Assembly: GCF_014196835.1 (NCBI RefSeq) | Contig: NZ_JACIEK010000022.1 | Coordinates: forward strand, 1 to 44,112 | DNA: 44,112 nucleotides | Direction: 5' to 3' | From: Aureimonas pseudogalii | GTDB taxonomy: Bacteria > Pseudomonadota > Alphaproteobacteria > Rhizobiales > Rhizobiaceae | Shown here: positions 15,332 to 24,273 of the stretch, one piece after another | Layout: the number at the start of each line of letters is the position of its first letter | How positions within the stretch are numbered: the stretch's first letter is position 1 | Program-made: the position numbers and the translations under genes | The notes under the pieces: model-generated | The model's input: only the letters and a program-made list of their open reading frames with translations | Told to the model about the DNA's origin: nothing | The model's database searches: none

Positions 15332-16954
15332 TTACGCCCGCAGTCCCGGCGCTTCCTGACCCGTTCGTTCGACATATTCGGCATAGCCGCCGCCGTAGAG
15401 ATGCGGGCCTTCCGGCGTCAGTTCCAGCACGCGGTTGGACAGCGCCGCCAGGAAATGACGGTCGTGGCTGACGAACAGCATGGCGCCTTCGAACCGCGAC
15501 AGCGCCTCGACCAGCATCTGCTTGGTGGCGATGTCGAGATGGTTGGTCGGCTCGTCGAGGACGAGGAAGTTCGGTGGATCGAACAGCATCTTGGCCATCA
15601 CCAGCCGCGCCTTCTCGCCGCCCGACAAAACGCGGCACTTCTTCTCGATCTCGTCGCCGTAGAAGCCGAAGCAGCCGGCGAGCGAGCGCAGGGGCGCTTG
15701 GCCCGCCTGCGGAAACGTGTCTTCCAGCGACTGCAGCACGGTGCGCTCGCCTTCGAGCAGCTCCATCGCATGCTGGGCGAAATAGCCCATCTTGACGCTC
15801 GGCCCCCGCGTCACCGTGCCGGAATCGGGCTCCGAGGCGCCGACGATCAGCTTGAGCAGCGTCGACTTGCCCGCGCCGTTCACGCCCATGACGCACCAGC
15901 GTTCGCGCCGGCGCACCTGGAAGTCGAGCCCGTCGTAGATGGTTCGGGTCCCGTAGCGCTTGTGCACGCCCTTGACGGTCGCGACGTCCTCGCCCGAGCG
16001 CGGCGCCGGCAGGAAGTCGAAGCGCACCGTCTGCTGTCGCTTGGGCGGCTCGACGCGCTCGATCTTGTCGAGCTTCTTGACGCGGCTCTGCACCTGCGCG
16101 GCATGGCTGGCGCGCGCCTTGAAGCGCTCGATGAAGGCGACTTCCTTCGCCAGCATCGCCTGCTGGCGCTCGAACTGCGCCTGCTGCTGAACCTCGGCGA
16201 TCGCGCGCTGCCCGCGATAGAACTCGTAGTCGCCCGAATAGGAGGTCAGCGCGCCGCCGTCGATCTCGATGATCTTGGTCACGATGCGGTTCATGAACTC
16301 GCGATCGTGCGACGTCATCAGGACGGCGCCGTCGAAGCCCTCGAGAAAGCCTTCGAGCCAGATCAGGCTTTCGATGTCGAGATGGTTCGACGGCTCGTCG
16401 AGGAGCATGATGTCGGGGCGCATCAGCAGGATCTTCGCCAGCGCCACACGCATCTTCCAGCCGCCCGACAGCTTGGCCACGTCGCCGTCCATCATCGCCT
16501 GGCTGAAGCCGAGGCCGTCCAGCACTTCGCGGGCACGCCCGTCCAGCGCATAGCCGTCGAGCTCGTCGTAGCGGCCCTGCACCTCGCCGTAGCGGGTGAT
16601 GATCTCGTCCATCTCGTCGGCGCGAGCCGGGTCGGCCATGGCCGCCTCCAGCTCCGCCATCTCGGCGGCCAGCGCGCTGACCGGCCCGACGCCGTCCATC
16701 ACCTCGACCACCGCGCTGTGACCGGCCATGTCGCCGACATCCTGGCTGAAATAGCCGATCGTCACGCCGCGATCGACCGAGACCTGACCCTCGTCCGGCA
16801 GTTCCTCGCCGGTGATCATGCGAAACAGCGTCGTCTTGCCGGCACCGTTGGGGCCGACGAGGCCGATCTTCTCGCCGCGCTGGAGTGCCGCCGACGCCTC
16901 GATGAAGACGATCTGCTTGCCGTTCTGCTTGCCGATGTTCTCGAGGCGGATCAT
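15332..16954 (-). CDS. ABC-F family ATPase (ribosome-associated)
   Basis: A 540-residue soluble protein with two ABC domains and no membrane segments. ABC-F proteins bind the ribosomal E site and relieve translation stalling or, in some members, protect against antibiotics. Domain 1 has Walker A GPNGAGKTT (34-42), signature LSGGWKMRV (162-170) and LLDEPSNHLD (184-193). An interdomain linker (about 245-325) with charged helices corresponds to the tRNA-interaction motif. Domain 2 has GVNGAGKST (357-365), LSGGEKARL and VLDEPTNHLD. Only a short tail follows, so it is of the general housekeeping type and not an obvious resistance protein. It stands alone, its upstream gap being the longest in this part of the window. 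Confidence 0.92.
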   Translation of the reverse strand: MIRLENIGKQNGKQIVFIEASAALQRGEKIGLVGPNGAGKTTLFRMITGEELPDEGQVSVDRGVTIGYFSQDVGDMAGHSAVVEVMDGVGPVSALAAEMAELEAAMADPARADEMDEIITRYGEVQGRYDELDGYALDGRAREVLDGLGFSQAMMDGDVAKLSGGWKMRVALAKILLMRPDIMLLDEPSNHLDIESLIWLEGFLEGFDGAVLMTSHDREFMNRIVTKIIEIDGGALTSYSGDYEFYRGQRAIAEVQQQAQFERQQAMLAKEVAFIERFKARASHAAQVQSRVKKLDKIERVEPPKRQQTVRFDFLPAPRSGEDVATVKGVHKRYGTRTIYDGLDFQVRRRERWCVMGVNGAGKSTLLKLIVGASEPDSGTVTRGPSVKMGYFAQHAMELLEGERTVLQSLEDTFPQAGQAPLRSLAGCFGFYGDEIEKKCRVLSGGEKARLVMAKMLFDPPNFLVLDEPTNHLDIATKQMLVEALSRFEGAMLFVSHDRHFLAALSNRVLELTPEGPHLYGGGYAEYVERTGQEAPGLRA

Positions 16955-17448
16955 GCGGGAATTCCAGGTCGGCGCGAGGAGGGAGCCGCGTCAAACCATC
17001 CCGCATGGTCCCGCGCAAGGGGGCGCTGCATTCTAGGGTCGGTTTTGCCGGCACCTCTTCCGCCAATGCCCTTTTCCACGCGGTCTCGGTCGCCCGATCC
17101 GGAGGGCTGTGGGCCGAAAGCCAGCCGGCCTCTCTCGGAAGCCGGAGCAGGAAGGCGACCGCTCTGCCGATGACCCCATCTCGAACCGAACTGTTCCGCA
17201 GCCCTTCGCCCCGAAGCGGACATACTCACGAAAAACGATCTTCGAACCGGCGCCTTGGCTCGTCAAGGTCGCGCGCTGTCAGAACTGCTTAAGTATGTCA
17301 GACATGCAATCGCCAACCCATACCCAGATTCCAGCAAGATGACTTGTGGGTAGGCTTGTTGATGCAAAGATCAACCGATGATCCAGCACCGATCTTGACA
17401 CGAATCACCACTCAAATCACTTCTGTAGCGATCACAATTGAGGCGAGC
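16955..17448. other. Intergenic region with low-GC segment between divergent ABC-F and yqiJK operons
   Basis: No convincing gene. The right half (about 17230-17450) is clearly less GC-rich than the flanks, as expected for promoters of the two divergent units. TTGACA occurs at 17395-17400, 48 bases before the small ORF at 17449, but no good -10 box follows at 16-18 bases, so I do not call it a promoter. Longer readings into this gap for the small gene use codons unlike its body and were rejected. Confidence 0.5.
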
Positions 17449-17733
17449 ATGAAGACGGCACATTTCGATCTGACGTTGGATGAGACGGTCCGCGCCGTCA
17501 TCGACCGCAGGTTCGCCGACGACAGGCGGATGAAGGACGTTCCGGGCCGCGCCGGCGTCACGCGGGCGGCCGACCGCATCGCCGCCGCACTCGGCGTCGT
17601 GGAGGGGATGGCGCGCCGGACCGTCGGCGCCCCGCGCGACACTGCCCTGCGCGAGCGCGAAGGTTTCGGACGCGCACGCCGCATCGAGGATCGCCTGGCC
17701 GCCATGCGCCGCGAGCTCGGAGGCCGGGACTGA
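17449..17733 (+). CDS. Small conserved-looking protein upstream of yqiJK
   Basis: A 94-residue, highly charged, probably helical soluble protein beginning MKTAHFDLTLDETVRAVIDR, rich in Arg and Ala and without membrane segments or Cys. I do not recognise the family. The start at 17449 has GAGG just upstream; a longer frame from 17344 exists, but its extra 35 residues look non-coding. The stop is only two bases before the next ATG (17736), so it belongs to the same operon as the YqiJ- and YqiK-like genes and may be a partner of the flotillin system. Confidence 0.65.
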   Translation: MKTAHFDLTLDETVRAVIDRRFADDRRMKDVPGRAGVTRAADRIAAALGVVEGMARRTVGAPRDTALREREGFGRARRIEDRLAAMRRELGGRD

Positions 17734-17735
17734 CC

Positions 17736-18338
17736 ATGGTCGCGAGCCTCGCCGCCGGTTCTCCGCTCTACCTCTACCCGCTGGCGGCGGGCCTTCTCGT
17801 CGGCCTCCTCCAGATCGCGCTCTTCTTCGTCGGGCATCTGCCGGTTTCGGATGCGATCGAACACGCGTTCGAGGGCACGCCGCTCAGTGGCGCGTTCGAC
17901 TGGCTGAACCTCGGTCGCGTCCCGTTCTCGATCCTCCTGATGCTGCTTCTCGTCACGTTCGGCACGATCGGGATCGTCCTGTCGGGCCTGTTGCCCATGC
18001 TTCCGACCTGGAGCCTCGCCATCGCAGCCGTGCCCGGCGCGGTTCTGTCGACCAAGGCGATCGGCAACGCGATCGCCCGGGTGATTCCGCGCGACGAGAC
18101 CTATGCCGTGACGGCCGACGAATTCCTGGGCCTGGAGGGTGCGGTCACGCTCGGACCGCTCGACGACGGGCTGGCCGGCAGCGTCACCGTGCGCGACCGG
18201 CACGGCGAGGTCCACACGCTTCGCGCCCGTCCCGCGGACCGGGGAACCGCGATCGAAAAAGGAGCGCGCATCGTGGTGGTCGCGCGCGACGAGACGCACA
18301 AGGGCCGCGTCTTCCTGGTCATGCCCTTCCCGGTCTGA
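17736..18338 (+). CDS. yqiJ: YqiJ-like membrane protein with OB-fold (NfeD-like) domain
   Basis: A 200-residue inner-membrane protein with hydrophobic segments at about 11-33, 62-84 and 90-115, followed by a soluble C-terminal part (about 120-200, starting near TYAVTADEFLGLEGAVTLG) resembling the OB-fold of YqiJ/NfeD proteins. NfeD-type proteins are encoded beside flotillins or stomatins and are thought to assist them in organising membrane microdomains. That arrangement is reproduced here: the flotillin gene begins 36 bases downstream. The pairing, size and topology make a YqiJ assignment likely. Confidence 0.8.
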   Translation: MVASLAAGSPLYLYPLAAGLLVGLLQIALFFVGHLPVSDAIEHAFEGTPLSGAFDWLNLGRVPFSILLMLLLVTFGTIGIVLSGLLPMLPTWSLAIAAVPGAVLSTKAIGNAIARVIPRDETYAVTADEFLGLEGAVTLGPLDDGLAGSVTVRDRHGEVHTLRARPADRGTAIEKGARIVVVARDETHKGRVFLVMPFPV

Positions 18339-18374
18339 CACCGCATCCGCAGCATTCGTTTCGAGAGGGTTCCC

Positions 18375-20039
18375 ATGGGTGACAACATGAACGGCATCGT
18401 CGAGTTCGCGACATGGGCGGGGATCGCGCTGGTCGTGGTCCTGGCCATCGGCTTCACCCTCTCGCGGCTCTACCGCCGGGCCGAGCGCGACGAGGCGTTC
18501 GTGCGCACGGGCGTCGGCGGTCGGAAGGTGGTCAAGGATGGCGGTGCCCTGGTGATCCCGATCCTTCATGCCCTCGCACGGGTCAAGCTCAACACGGTGA
18601 AGCTCGCCGTCGACCGGCGCCGCGAGGACGCGCTGATCACGAAGGACCGCATGCGCGTCGATATCCGCGCCGAGTTCTACGTGCGCGTCGACGGGAGCGA
18701 CGAGGGCATCGCGCTGGCCGCGCAGACGCTCGGCGACCGCGTGAACGAGCCGGCCGCGATCCAGGACCTCGTGGAGGCCAAGCTCGTCGATGCCCTGCGC
18801 TCGGTCGCCGCCCTGAACACGCTGGACGAGCTGCACGAGAGCCGCGCCGGCTTCGTGAAGGCCGTGCAGGACGCGGTGGAGACGGACCTGCGCTCCAACG
18901 GCCTGGAACTCGAGACCGTCAGCCTCACCGGCCTGGACCAGACGGCGAAGGAATATTTCAACGAGACCAACGCGTTCGACGCGGTGGGTCTGGCTCGTCT
19001 GACCGAGATCACCGAGGCCCGGCGCAAGCAGCGCAACGAGATCACCCGGCAGACCGAGGTGGCGATCGCCGAGCAGGATCTCGAGGCCTCGCAGAAGCGC
19101 TTCGCGCTGCGCCGCCAGGACGAGGAGGCGCGCCTCAACCAGGAGCGCGACGTCGCGAACAAGGAGGCCGAGACGCGCGCCGAGCGGGCGAGGGCCGAGG
19201 AGACCGCCAAGCAGGCCGAGCAGGAGGCCGCGATCGACCGCGAGCGGCTGATCGCCGAGCGCATGGCGGTGGCCAACAAGACCAAGGAGGAGGCCCGCAT
19301 CGTCTCGGAGCGACAGGTCGAGATCGCCCGCCAGGACAAGGCGGTGGCGATCGCGATGAAGAGCGAGGAGACCTCCCGTGCCGAGGCGCAGGCGCGCGAG
19401 GCCGAGGCGCTCTCCGTGGCGGCGGCCGAGAAGGTCCAGACCGCGCGGGACCGCGAGATCGCCGACCGCGCGCGCGTGATCGCCGTGATCCGGGCGCAGG
19501 AGCAGGCCGAGGCCGAGGCCGTGTCGGTCACGGTCGGCGCGGATGCCGAGCGCAAGGCCGCCGAGGACCGCGCCGAGGCCATTCTGACCGCGGCCCGCGC
19601 CGAGGCGGCCGCCACCAAGATCCGCGCCGAGGCGATCCAGGCGGAGGGCGAGGCGGAGGCCGCCGCGATCCGCGCCAAGAACGAGGCGAACGCGATGATC
19701 CCGCCGGCCTTCGTGGAGTTCGAGCTGATGCAGGCGCGCATCCGCATGCTGCCGGAAGCGCTGAAGGCCCTGATGGAGCCGACGAGCCGTATCGAGAGCA
19801 TCCGTGTCGTGGACACCGCCGGCTTCTCGGCTGGCCGCGGTCATGGCGGCGGCGAACGCGCATCGGGCCCCGGCGACCTGGCCGACCAGCTTCTCCAGTT
19901 CTCCGGCAACAAGCCGCTGGTCGACGCCATCCTCGCCGAAGCCGGCTATGCGAACGGCGGCGGCTCGCTCAAGGATCTGATCGCCCCTCCCGCCCCGCCG
20001 AGTTCCGGACATCCGAAGCCGGGCAACGGAGCCGCATAG
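18375..20039 (+). CDS. yqiK: Flotillin-family protein (YqiK-like)
   Basis: A 554-residue membrane-anchored flotillin. One N-terminal transmembrane helix (about 14-30) is followed by an SPFH/Band 7 domain (about 40-215) and a very long coiled-coil region (about 215-445) rich in Glu-Ala, Arg and Gln heptads, typical of flotillins, which oligomerise at functional membrane microdomains. The C-terminal block (EALKALMEPTSRIESIRVVD) matches the YqiK/flotillin-1 type, and the tail is Gly/Pro-rich and disordered. In E. coli yqiJ-yqiK is a stress-linked operon. Here a third small gene precedes the pair. The start at 18375 follows GAGAGGG and the second in-frame Met (residue 5) is an alternative. Confidence 0.9.
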   Translation: MGDNMNGIVEFATWAGIALVVVLAIGFTLSRLYRRAERDEAFVRTGVGGRKVVKDGGALVIPILHALARVKLNTVKLAVDRRREDALITKDRMRVDIRAEFYVRVDGSDEGIALAAQTLGDRVNEPAAIQDLVEAKLVDALRSVAALNTLDELHESRAGFVKAVQDAVETDLRSNGLELETVSLTGLDQTAKEYFNETNAFDAVGLARLTEITEARRKQRNEITRQTEVAIAEQDLEASQKRFALRRQDEEARLNQERDVANKEAETRAERARAEETAKQAEQEAAIDRERLIAERMAVANKTKEEARIVSERQVEIARQDKAVAIAMKSEETSRAEAQAREAEALSVAAAEKVQTARDREIADRARVIAVIRAQEQAEAEAVSVTVGADAERKAAEDRAEAILTAARAEAAATKIRAEAIQAEGEAEAAAIRAKNEANAMIPPAFVEFELMQARIRMLPEALKALMEPTSRIESIRVVDTAGFSAGRGHGGGERASGPGDLADQLLQFSGNKPLVDAILAEAGYANGGGSLKDLIAPPAPPSSGHPKPGNGAA

Positions 20040-20177
20040 CGGCGTCGGGATGGCGGTTCGGGTATCCACTCATCAAGGCGAGGAAGCGCGTTCGTCGATC
20101 GATCGCGTCGGCTCAAGCTGACCAGCCGCTCAGCGGCCCACCTCGCCATGAAAGTCGGATGGGCCGGATAGAACCGA

Positions 20178-22478
20178 TCACGACGCGTTGGCCGACGTCG
20201 ATGCCGAGCCGATGGGGGTGTCGGCGTCGGCGGATCCTTGCTCGAAGGCGCTGACGAATGGGGCGACTTCCTCTTCGCGTATCGCTTTCGAGAAATAGAA
20301 CCCTTGTATGAATTCGCAGCCGAGAGCCTGCATCGTCGAGGCTTCGAAATGGGTCTCGATGCCTTCTGCCACGACGTCCATATCCATGGCCCGACCGAGT
20401 TGCACGACGGACCGGATGATCGTCTGCGCCGACTTCGTCCGAGACAGGCCCGTGACGAAGGAGCGGTCGATCTTCAACTTGTCGAAGCGGAAATCGATCA
20501 GATACTTCAGGCTCGACAATCCCGTTCCGAAATCGTCGAGCGCGATCAGGAACCCCATCTTCCGGATCGTCTCCAGCATCGAATGGGTGTCGGTCGAAGG
20601 GTCGAGAAGGAGACCCTCCGTGATCTCGAAGGTGATCCTGTTCGCCTCGACCTTCGTCTCCTGCAGCAGGTCGGCCAGCATCCGCGGCAGATCGGCATGG
20701 CAGAACTGTGCCGGCGAAAGGTTGATGGCGACCCCGAGGTCCGGCCAGTCGGCGGCGCTGCGGATGGCCTGTCGAAGCACCCAGTCGCCGAGCGGCAGCA
20801 TCAGGCCGCTTTCCTCCGCGATCGGTATGAACACGGAGGGCGGCACCGCCCCCATGGTCGGGTGAGTCCAGCGCAGCAATGCCTCGACGCCCGTCACCGC
20901 GTTTCGGCGCGACGATATGATCGGCTGGTAGAACAGTTCGAGTTCGTTCCTCTCCAGCGCCTGTCGAAGTTCGACCTCGATCCGGCGCCGTTCTTCGAGC
21001 GTCTGCGCCATTTCGTCGTCGAAGAAGACCGTCTGGTTTCGACCCTGCTTCTTGGCCACATAGAGCGCGATGTCGGCGTGCCGCATCAGCTCCTCCGAGG
21101 ACCTCCCGTGCTGAGGACACTGGGCAAGTCCGAGCGAAGCGGTGACGCGGATCGACGTGCCGTCGATCTCGAAGGGCGCGGAGAAGGCGCAGGCCACGAC
21201 GCTTGCGAGACGACCGCCCTCGTTCGCAAGGCCCGACCGATGCAGGATCGCGAACTCGTCGCCCCCGAACCGGGCGATCAGACAGTCCCGATCGACGGCG
21301 TTTCGCAGGCGCCAGCCGACCTGACGGATCAGCTCGTCGCCGGCGTGATGGCCCATCGTGTCGTTGATGTCCTTGAAGCGATCGATGTCGAGGTAGCCGA
21401 CGATCGGCCCGTCCGAGCGGCCGATCCCGACCGTCGCAGGACTCATCTCCCGATCGAGCCGCGCGATGAACATCGGACGATTGGGCAGGCCCGACAAGGC
21501 GTCGTGCGACGCCTCGAACCTGGCCTCCGCTTCTCGGTTCGCAAGCTCCATGGAAGCGGAGGTCAGGCGTCTCAGCATCCGGGCCGACAACAGCCACATG
21601 CCGCAGACGCCGACGAGCAGAAGGGGCAGGACGATCGTCAGCAGAGGCTGGCCCGGCTGGCTCGTCGTCCACGTGAGCCAGCCGCCGCTCTGCCCGTCGT
21701 CCGTTTCGAACGGCTGGGAGACGACATTGCCCCCGGACCGGTCCGTGGACGTGAAATGAAGCTTCGGTATGAGAAGCGATCCGCCGACGGCGTCGATGAA
21801 CTCGGCGTCGATCTGGATGACCGTCACGAGAAGGTACGGCCGGCCGCGAAGCAGCGAGAGGTCGACGTTCGGCACGATGGTGATCGAGGCGATGATCGCC
21901 GGCTTGCCGTCGATCAGCGTGATCTTGGCGCCCCATCTGGCGGACTGGAGCGCGCCCTTCAGGAACTTGTATCGGTCCTGCTTGTCCGTGAAGGCGGCCG
22001 TGCGGTCGGTCTTCGGCAGATCGGATGCGCCGCGAGCGACCTCGACGACCTCCTTCAGGTCGCTGGAACGGCTTCGATAGGCCGCGGGATCGGCCCGCTC
22101 ACTGCCTCGAAAGGCATAGATCGGCTGGTCCTGCCCGTCGAGAATGTAGACCTCGTCATGGCCGAAGGTCTCGGTGAAGTAATAGCCGAAATTGGCATCG
22201 GCGAAGGCGAGATCGAACCTGTTCGAAACGTGCTCGACGGCATCGTCCCACCATGCGATCGTCTTCTGCTGCTCGAGCGCGCGTTCAACGCTCTGCGAGA
22301 GCGCGTTCTCGATGCGCAGACGCTCGGCCTGCAGTTCGGCGCTGTTCGAGCGCAGACCGATGAAGACGACCAACGCGATGAGCACGCAGCCCGATACGGC
22401 GATGGCGGCGCCGATGCCGACGGTGAGCCCCCGGAGCGGTCGTTGCGGAGGCGGATGGGTTCTGTCGGACGATTGCAT
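20178..22478 (-). CDS. Membrane GGDEF-EAL protein with periplasmic CHASE4-like sensor
   Basis: A 766-residue cyclic-di-GMP enzyme. Two transmembrane helices (about 18-42 and 280-300) bracket a ~235-residue periplasmic domain (WWDDAVEH, DEVYILDGQ) of CHASE4 type, which senses an extracellular signal. A GGDEF domain (about 322-490) keeps the FGGDEF active motif (405-409) and an EAL domain (about 505-755) keeps VEALLRW and DDFGTGLSSLKYL, so both synthesis and hydrolysis of c-di-GMP look possible. I prefer the ATG at 22478 because GAGG precedes it by seven bases; a 23-residue longer reading needs a TTG start. It is divergent from the Fic-like gene. Confidence 0.9.
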   Translation of the reverse strand: MQSSDRTHPPPQRPLRGLTVGIGAAIAVSGCVLIALVVFIGLRSNSAELQAERLRIENALSQSVERALEQQKTIAWWDDAVEHVSNRFDLAFADANFGYYFTETFGHDEVYILDGQDQPIYAFRGSERADPAAYRSRSSDLKEVVEVARGASDLPKTDRTAAFTDKQDRYKFLKGALQSARWGAKITLIDGKPAIIASITIVPNVDLSLLRGRPYLLVTVIQIDAEFIDAVGGSLLIPKLHFTSTDRSGGNVVSQPFETDDGQSGGWLTWTTSQPGQPLLTIVLPLLLVGVCGMWLLSARMLRRLTSASMELANREAEARFEASHDALSGLPNRPMFIARLDREMSPATVGIGRSDGPIVGYLDIDRFKDINDTMGHHAGDELIRQVGWRLRNAVDRDCLIARFGGDEFAILHRSGLANEGGRLASVVACAFSAPFEIDGTSIRVTASLGLAQCPQHGRSSEELMRHADIALYVAKKQGRNQTVFFDDEMAQTLEERRRIEVELRQALERNELELFYQPIISSRRNAVTGVEALLRWTHPTMGAVPPSVFIPIAEESGLMLPLGDWVLRQAIRSAADWPDLGVAINLSPAQFCHADLPRMLADLLQETKVEANRITFEITEGLLLDPSTDTHSMLETIRKMGFLIALDDFGTGLSSLKYLIDFRFDKLKIDRSFVTGLSRTKSAQTIIRSVVQLGRAMDMDVVAEGIETHFEASTMQALGCEFIQGFYFSKAIREEEVAPFVSAFEQGSADADTPIGSASTSANAS

Positions 22479-22509
22479 CAGCCGCGCCTCGGTTCGGGGA
22501 GACGTTAAG

Positions 22510-22541
22510 TCATGAGAACTAATCGGGTGTAAACTCATGAG
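22510..22541. promoter_or_regulatory. Paired TCATGAG sites in the divergent promoter
   Basis: TCATGAG occurs at 22510-22516 and again at 22535-22541; the second is part of the palindrome CTCATGAG. They lie between the GGDEF-EAL gene and the Fic-like gene and are 25 bases apart, so they could be operator half-sites. No regulator can be named. Confidence 0.3.
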
Positions 22542-22652
22542 CTTCAAGAGATCGCTTTGGCCTCACTTGAACCTTCGAGGCTTCGACGATCGGCGGCGGC
22601 TGGCTCCCGGCACATTCAGCGACCGGACCGGCGGCCGGTCTGCGACACCCAC

Positions 22653-23159
22653 ATGGGGAACGACTTGACGACAGCGCCCCTGCCCCCGTCACGGATCTAC
22701 GAGTTGACGCATCTCTGGGTCACGGAGGCGGTCCGGCGGAGCTACGCCCTGTCCGGCGGCCGCCGGGAACCGACGACCGCGGAGCTCGGCGCCCATCGAG
22801 GTCTGATGATGTGCAGACGGCTGGAGCCGTCCAACCTGATCGTTCTGATGTCCTACGTCGACCCGGCGGCGACGCTTCGGCACGACGATGCCCAAGAGGG
22901 CGACGACGACGGGGCTCGCGCACTTCTGAAGCTGCTGGCGCTGGCCAACGCGAAGCTGGCCGCGCCGCACGAACTGATGTCCCTGTTCACCCTGGCGAAG
23001 CCCTTCACGGCCGGCAACGGCCGGTGCGGACGGGCGCTCTGGCTCTGGCGAGCCGTCCAGGGAAACGAGACGGAGTTGGCCGCCATGATGAGCGCCGGCA
23101 TGCCGTTCGGCCCGGCCGCGCAGGATCCCGTCGCAGAGCGCAGGACGGTTTGGCACTGA
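22653..23159 (+). CDS. Fic-like protein with degenerate active-site motif
   Basis: A 168-residue small helical protein. Near its centre it carries KPFTAGNGRCGR (residues 116-127), which aligns with the Fic/Doc motif HPFx(D/E)GNGRxxR. The Pro-Phe, Gly-Asn-Gly-Arg and final Arg are kept, but the catalytic His is Lys (K116) and the acidic metal ligand is Ala (A120). Fic enzymes transfer AMP or other phosphate-containing groups to target proteins; this one should lack that chemistry unless it uses another residue. I chose ATG 22653; a longer reading needs a TTG at 22557 and adds Arg-rich sequence unlike the rest. No antitoxin partner is visible beside it. A chance resemblance remains possible. 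Confidence 0.6.
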   Translation: MGNDLTTAPLPPSRIYELTHLWVTEAVRRSYALSGGRREPTTAELGAHRGLMMCRRLEPSNLIVLMSYVDPAATLRHDDAQEGDDDGARALLKLLALANAKLAAPHELMSLFTLAKPFTAGNGRCGRALWLWRAVQGNETELAAMMSAGMPFGPAAQDPVAERRTVWH

Positions 23160-23225
23160 AGGCCGTTCGGTTCCCGAGCGCGGCGCGGCGCCGGCAAGAG
23201 CGCCCCGGTCGCCTCGGAGCCGCCG

Positions 23226-23981
23226 TCAGATCCGGTAGCTGACCCAGACGTTCGGCTCCTCGTAGAGGCCGCACTCCCGTTCGAGATCGACCTGGATCGG
23301 TGCGAGGGCTCCCTTCAGGACGTAGGGCGCCGATCGATCGAAACGCCGGCCCATCCAGGTCTCCCAGAACGAAATGGGCTCGTTCACCACCATCGAACGC
23401 TCGCACGACCCGATGATGCTGGCGCCCTGGGCGATGTGGCTTCTGAGCCAAGGGTCGTAGACCTCGCCCTTTTCGTTCTTCCAGCCGAGGTAGTCGGACA
23501 TCGGAACGTAGGGGTTCTGCCACTTCGACGACGGCCGCACCGGCACGACGACGGCATCGAACCCGCGCCGGATCGCCATCGCCTTCAGTTCCCCGATCAT
23601 GCGCTGCGCATAGCCCTTGCCGCGATGCTCGGAGGCGACGGACACGGCCAGTGCGCCGAGGACGTTCGGCCGCGCGGCGGACGTCCGGGCCCCGGTCTCG
23701 ACCAGCCAGTCCCAGCCCTCCTGCGGCAAGTCCCCGAGATCTCGCGCGTAGTGGAACGGCACGCAATTGACCAAGGCGACGGGTTCGTCGTCGGACGCGT
23801 CGACCAGGCACAGTTGCAGGTCCGCGTGGTCCTCGAGGATCCCGGCGTAGAACTCCCGGTGCGCTCGCGTGTAGCTGAGGAAACCGAACGGCTCCCAGAC
23901 GACGTCTTCGAGCGCGCTCGCGGCCTGCATCAAGGCCGTGCTGCTCGAACGTGAGCGGACGGACAGATTTTCCTGAACCAT
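23226..23981 (-). CDS. GNAT-family N-acetyltransferase
   Basis: A 251-residue cytosolic protein with the GNAT acetyl-CoA pyrophosphate loop at residues 114-128 (ASEHRGKGYAQRM, the Q/R-x-x-G-x-G/A signature at R120 to A125), preceded by the strand VLGALAVSV. The C-terminal ~110 residues are longer than a minimal GNAT (usually about 150-180 residues in all) and contain several Trp residues and a conserved-looking WVSYRI end. The acceptor cannot be deduced. The ATG at 23981 has GGAAG about seven bases upstream. It stands alone, and the 292-base gap to its right, which carries no gene, includes a markedly low-GC promoter-like section (about 23990-24070). Confidence 0.8.
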   Translation of the reverse strand: MVQENLSVRSRSSSTALMQAASALEDVVWEPFGFLSYTRAHREFYAGILEDHADLQLCLVDASDDEPVALVNCVPFHYARDLGDLPQEGWDWLVETGARTSAARPNVLGALAVSVASEHRGKGYAQRMIGELKAMAIRRGFDAVVVPVRPSSKWQNPYVPMSDYLGWKNEKGEVYDPWLRSHIAQGASIIGSCERSMVVNEPISFWETWMGRRFDRSAPYVLKGALAPIQVDLERECGLYEEPNVWVSYRI

Positions 23982-24273
23982 AGGCGGCTTCCAACGCGAC
24001 GAACTTGGATAACGAACTCTTACCTCCTTTTGCTAAGCTTCCCATCCCAATTACACGTTTGACACAGGTATCGCGCTGCGAGGACCGGCTGGTCCGCATG
24101 CCCGGCGCGCTGTCGCCGCCGTGAGGGGTTTCGCCATCCCCGCGCTCGTCGCCGCCCTTCGTCTCTCCGCCGCCGCCTTCAAGATCGACGCGTCCCGCCG
24201 ACGTCCCGGCCGGAGGGCCCGAGCGCGGGCGTCGGTACCGCGTCCGGGCCGCCCGGCCCTGTGGATGGGCGGC

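Noticed and set aside
17344-17448. Longer N-terminus for the small gene before yqiJ
   Set aside because: The added codons fall in the low-GC promoter-like segment and look non-coding; ATG 17449 has a better ribosome site.
22479-22547. TTG start adding 23 residues to the GGDEF-EAL protein
   Set aside because: No ribosome site; the ATG at 22478 has GAGG seven bases upstream.
22557-22652. TTG start adding 32 residues to the Fic-like protein
   Set aside because: Arg-rich sequence unlike the rest and overlapping the promoter of the divergent gene.
24024-24033. AAAAGGAGGT on the minus strand as a ribosome site for an unnoticed gene
   Set aside because: No ATG, GTG or TTG follows within a usable distance; the nearest ATG is that of the GNAT gene about 40 bases on, which has its own site.
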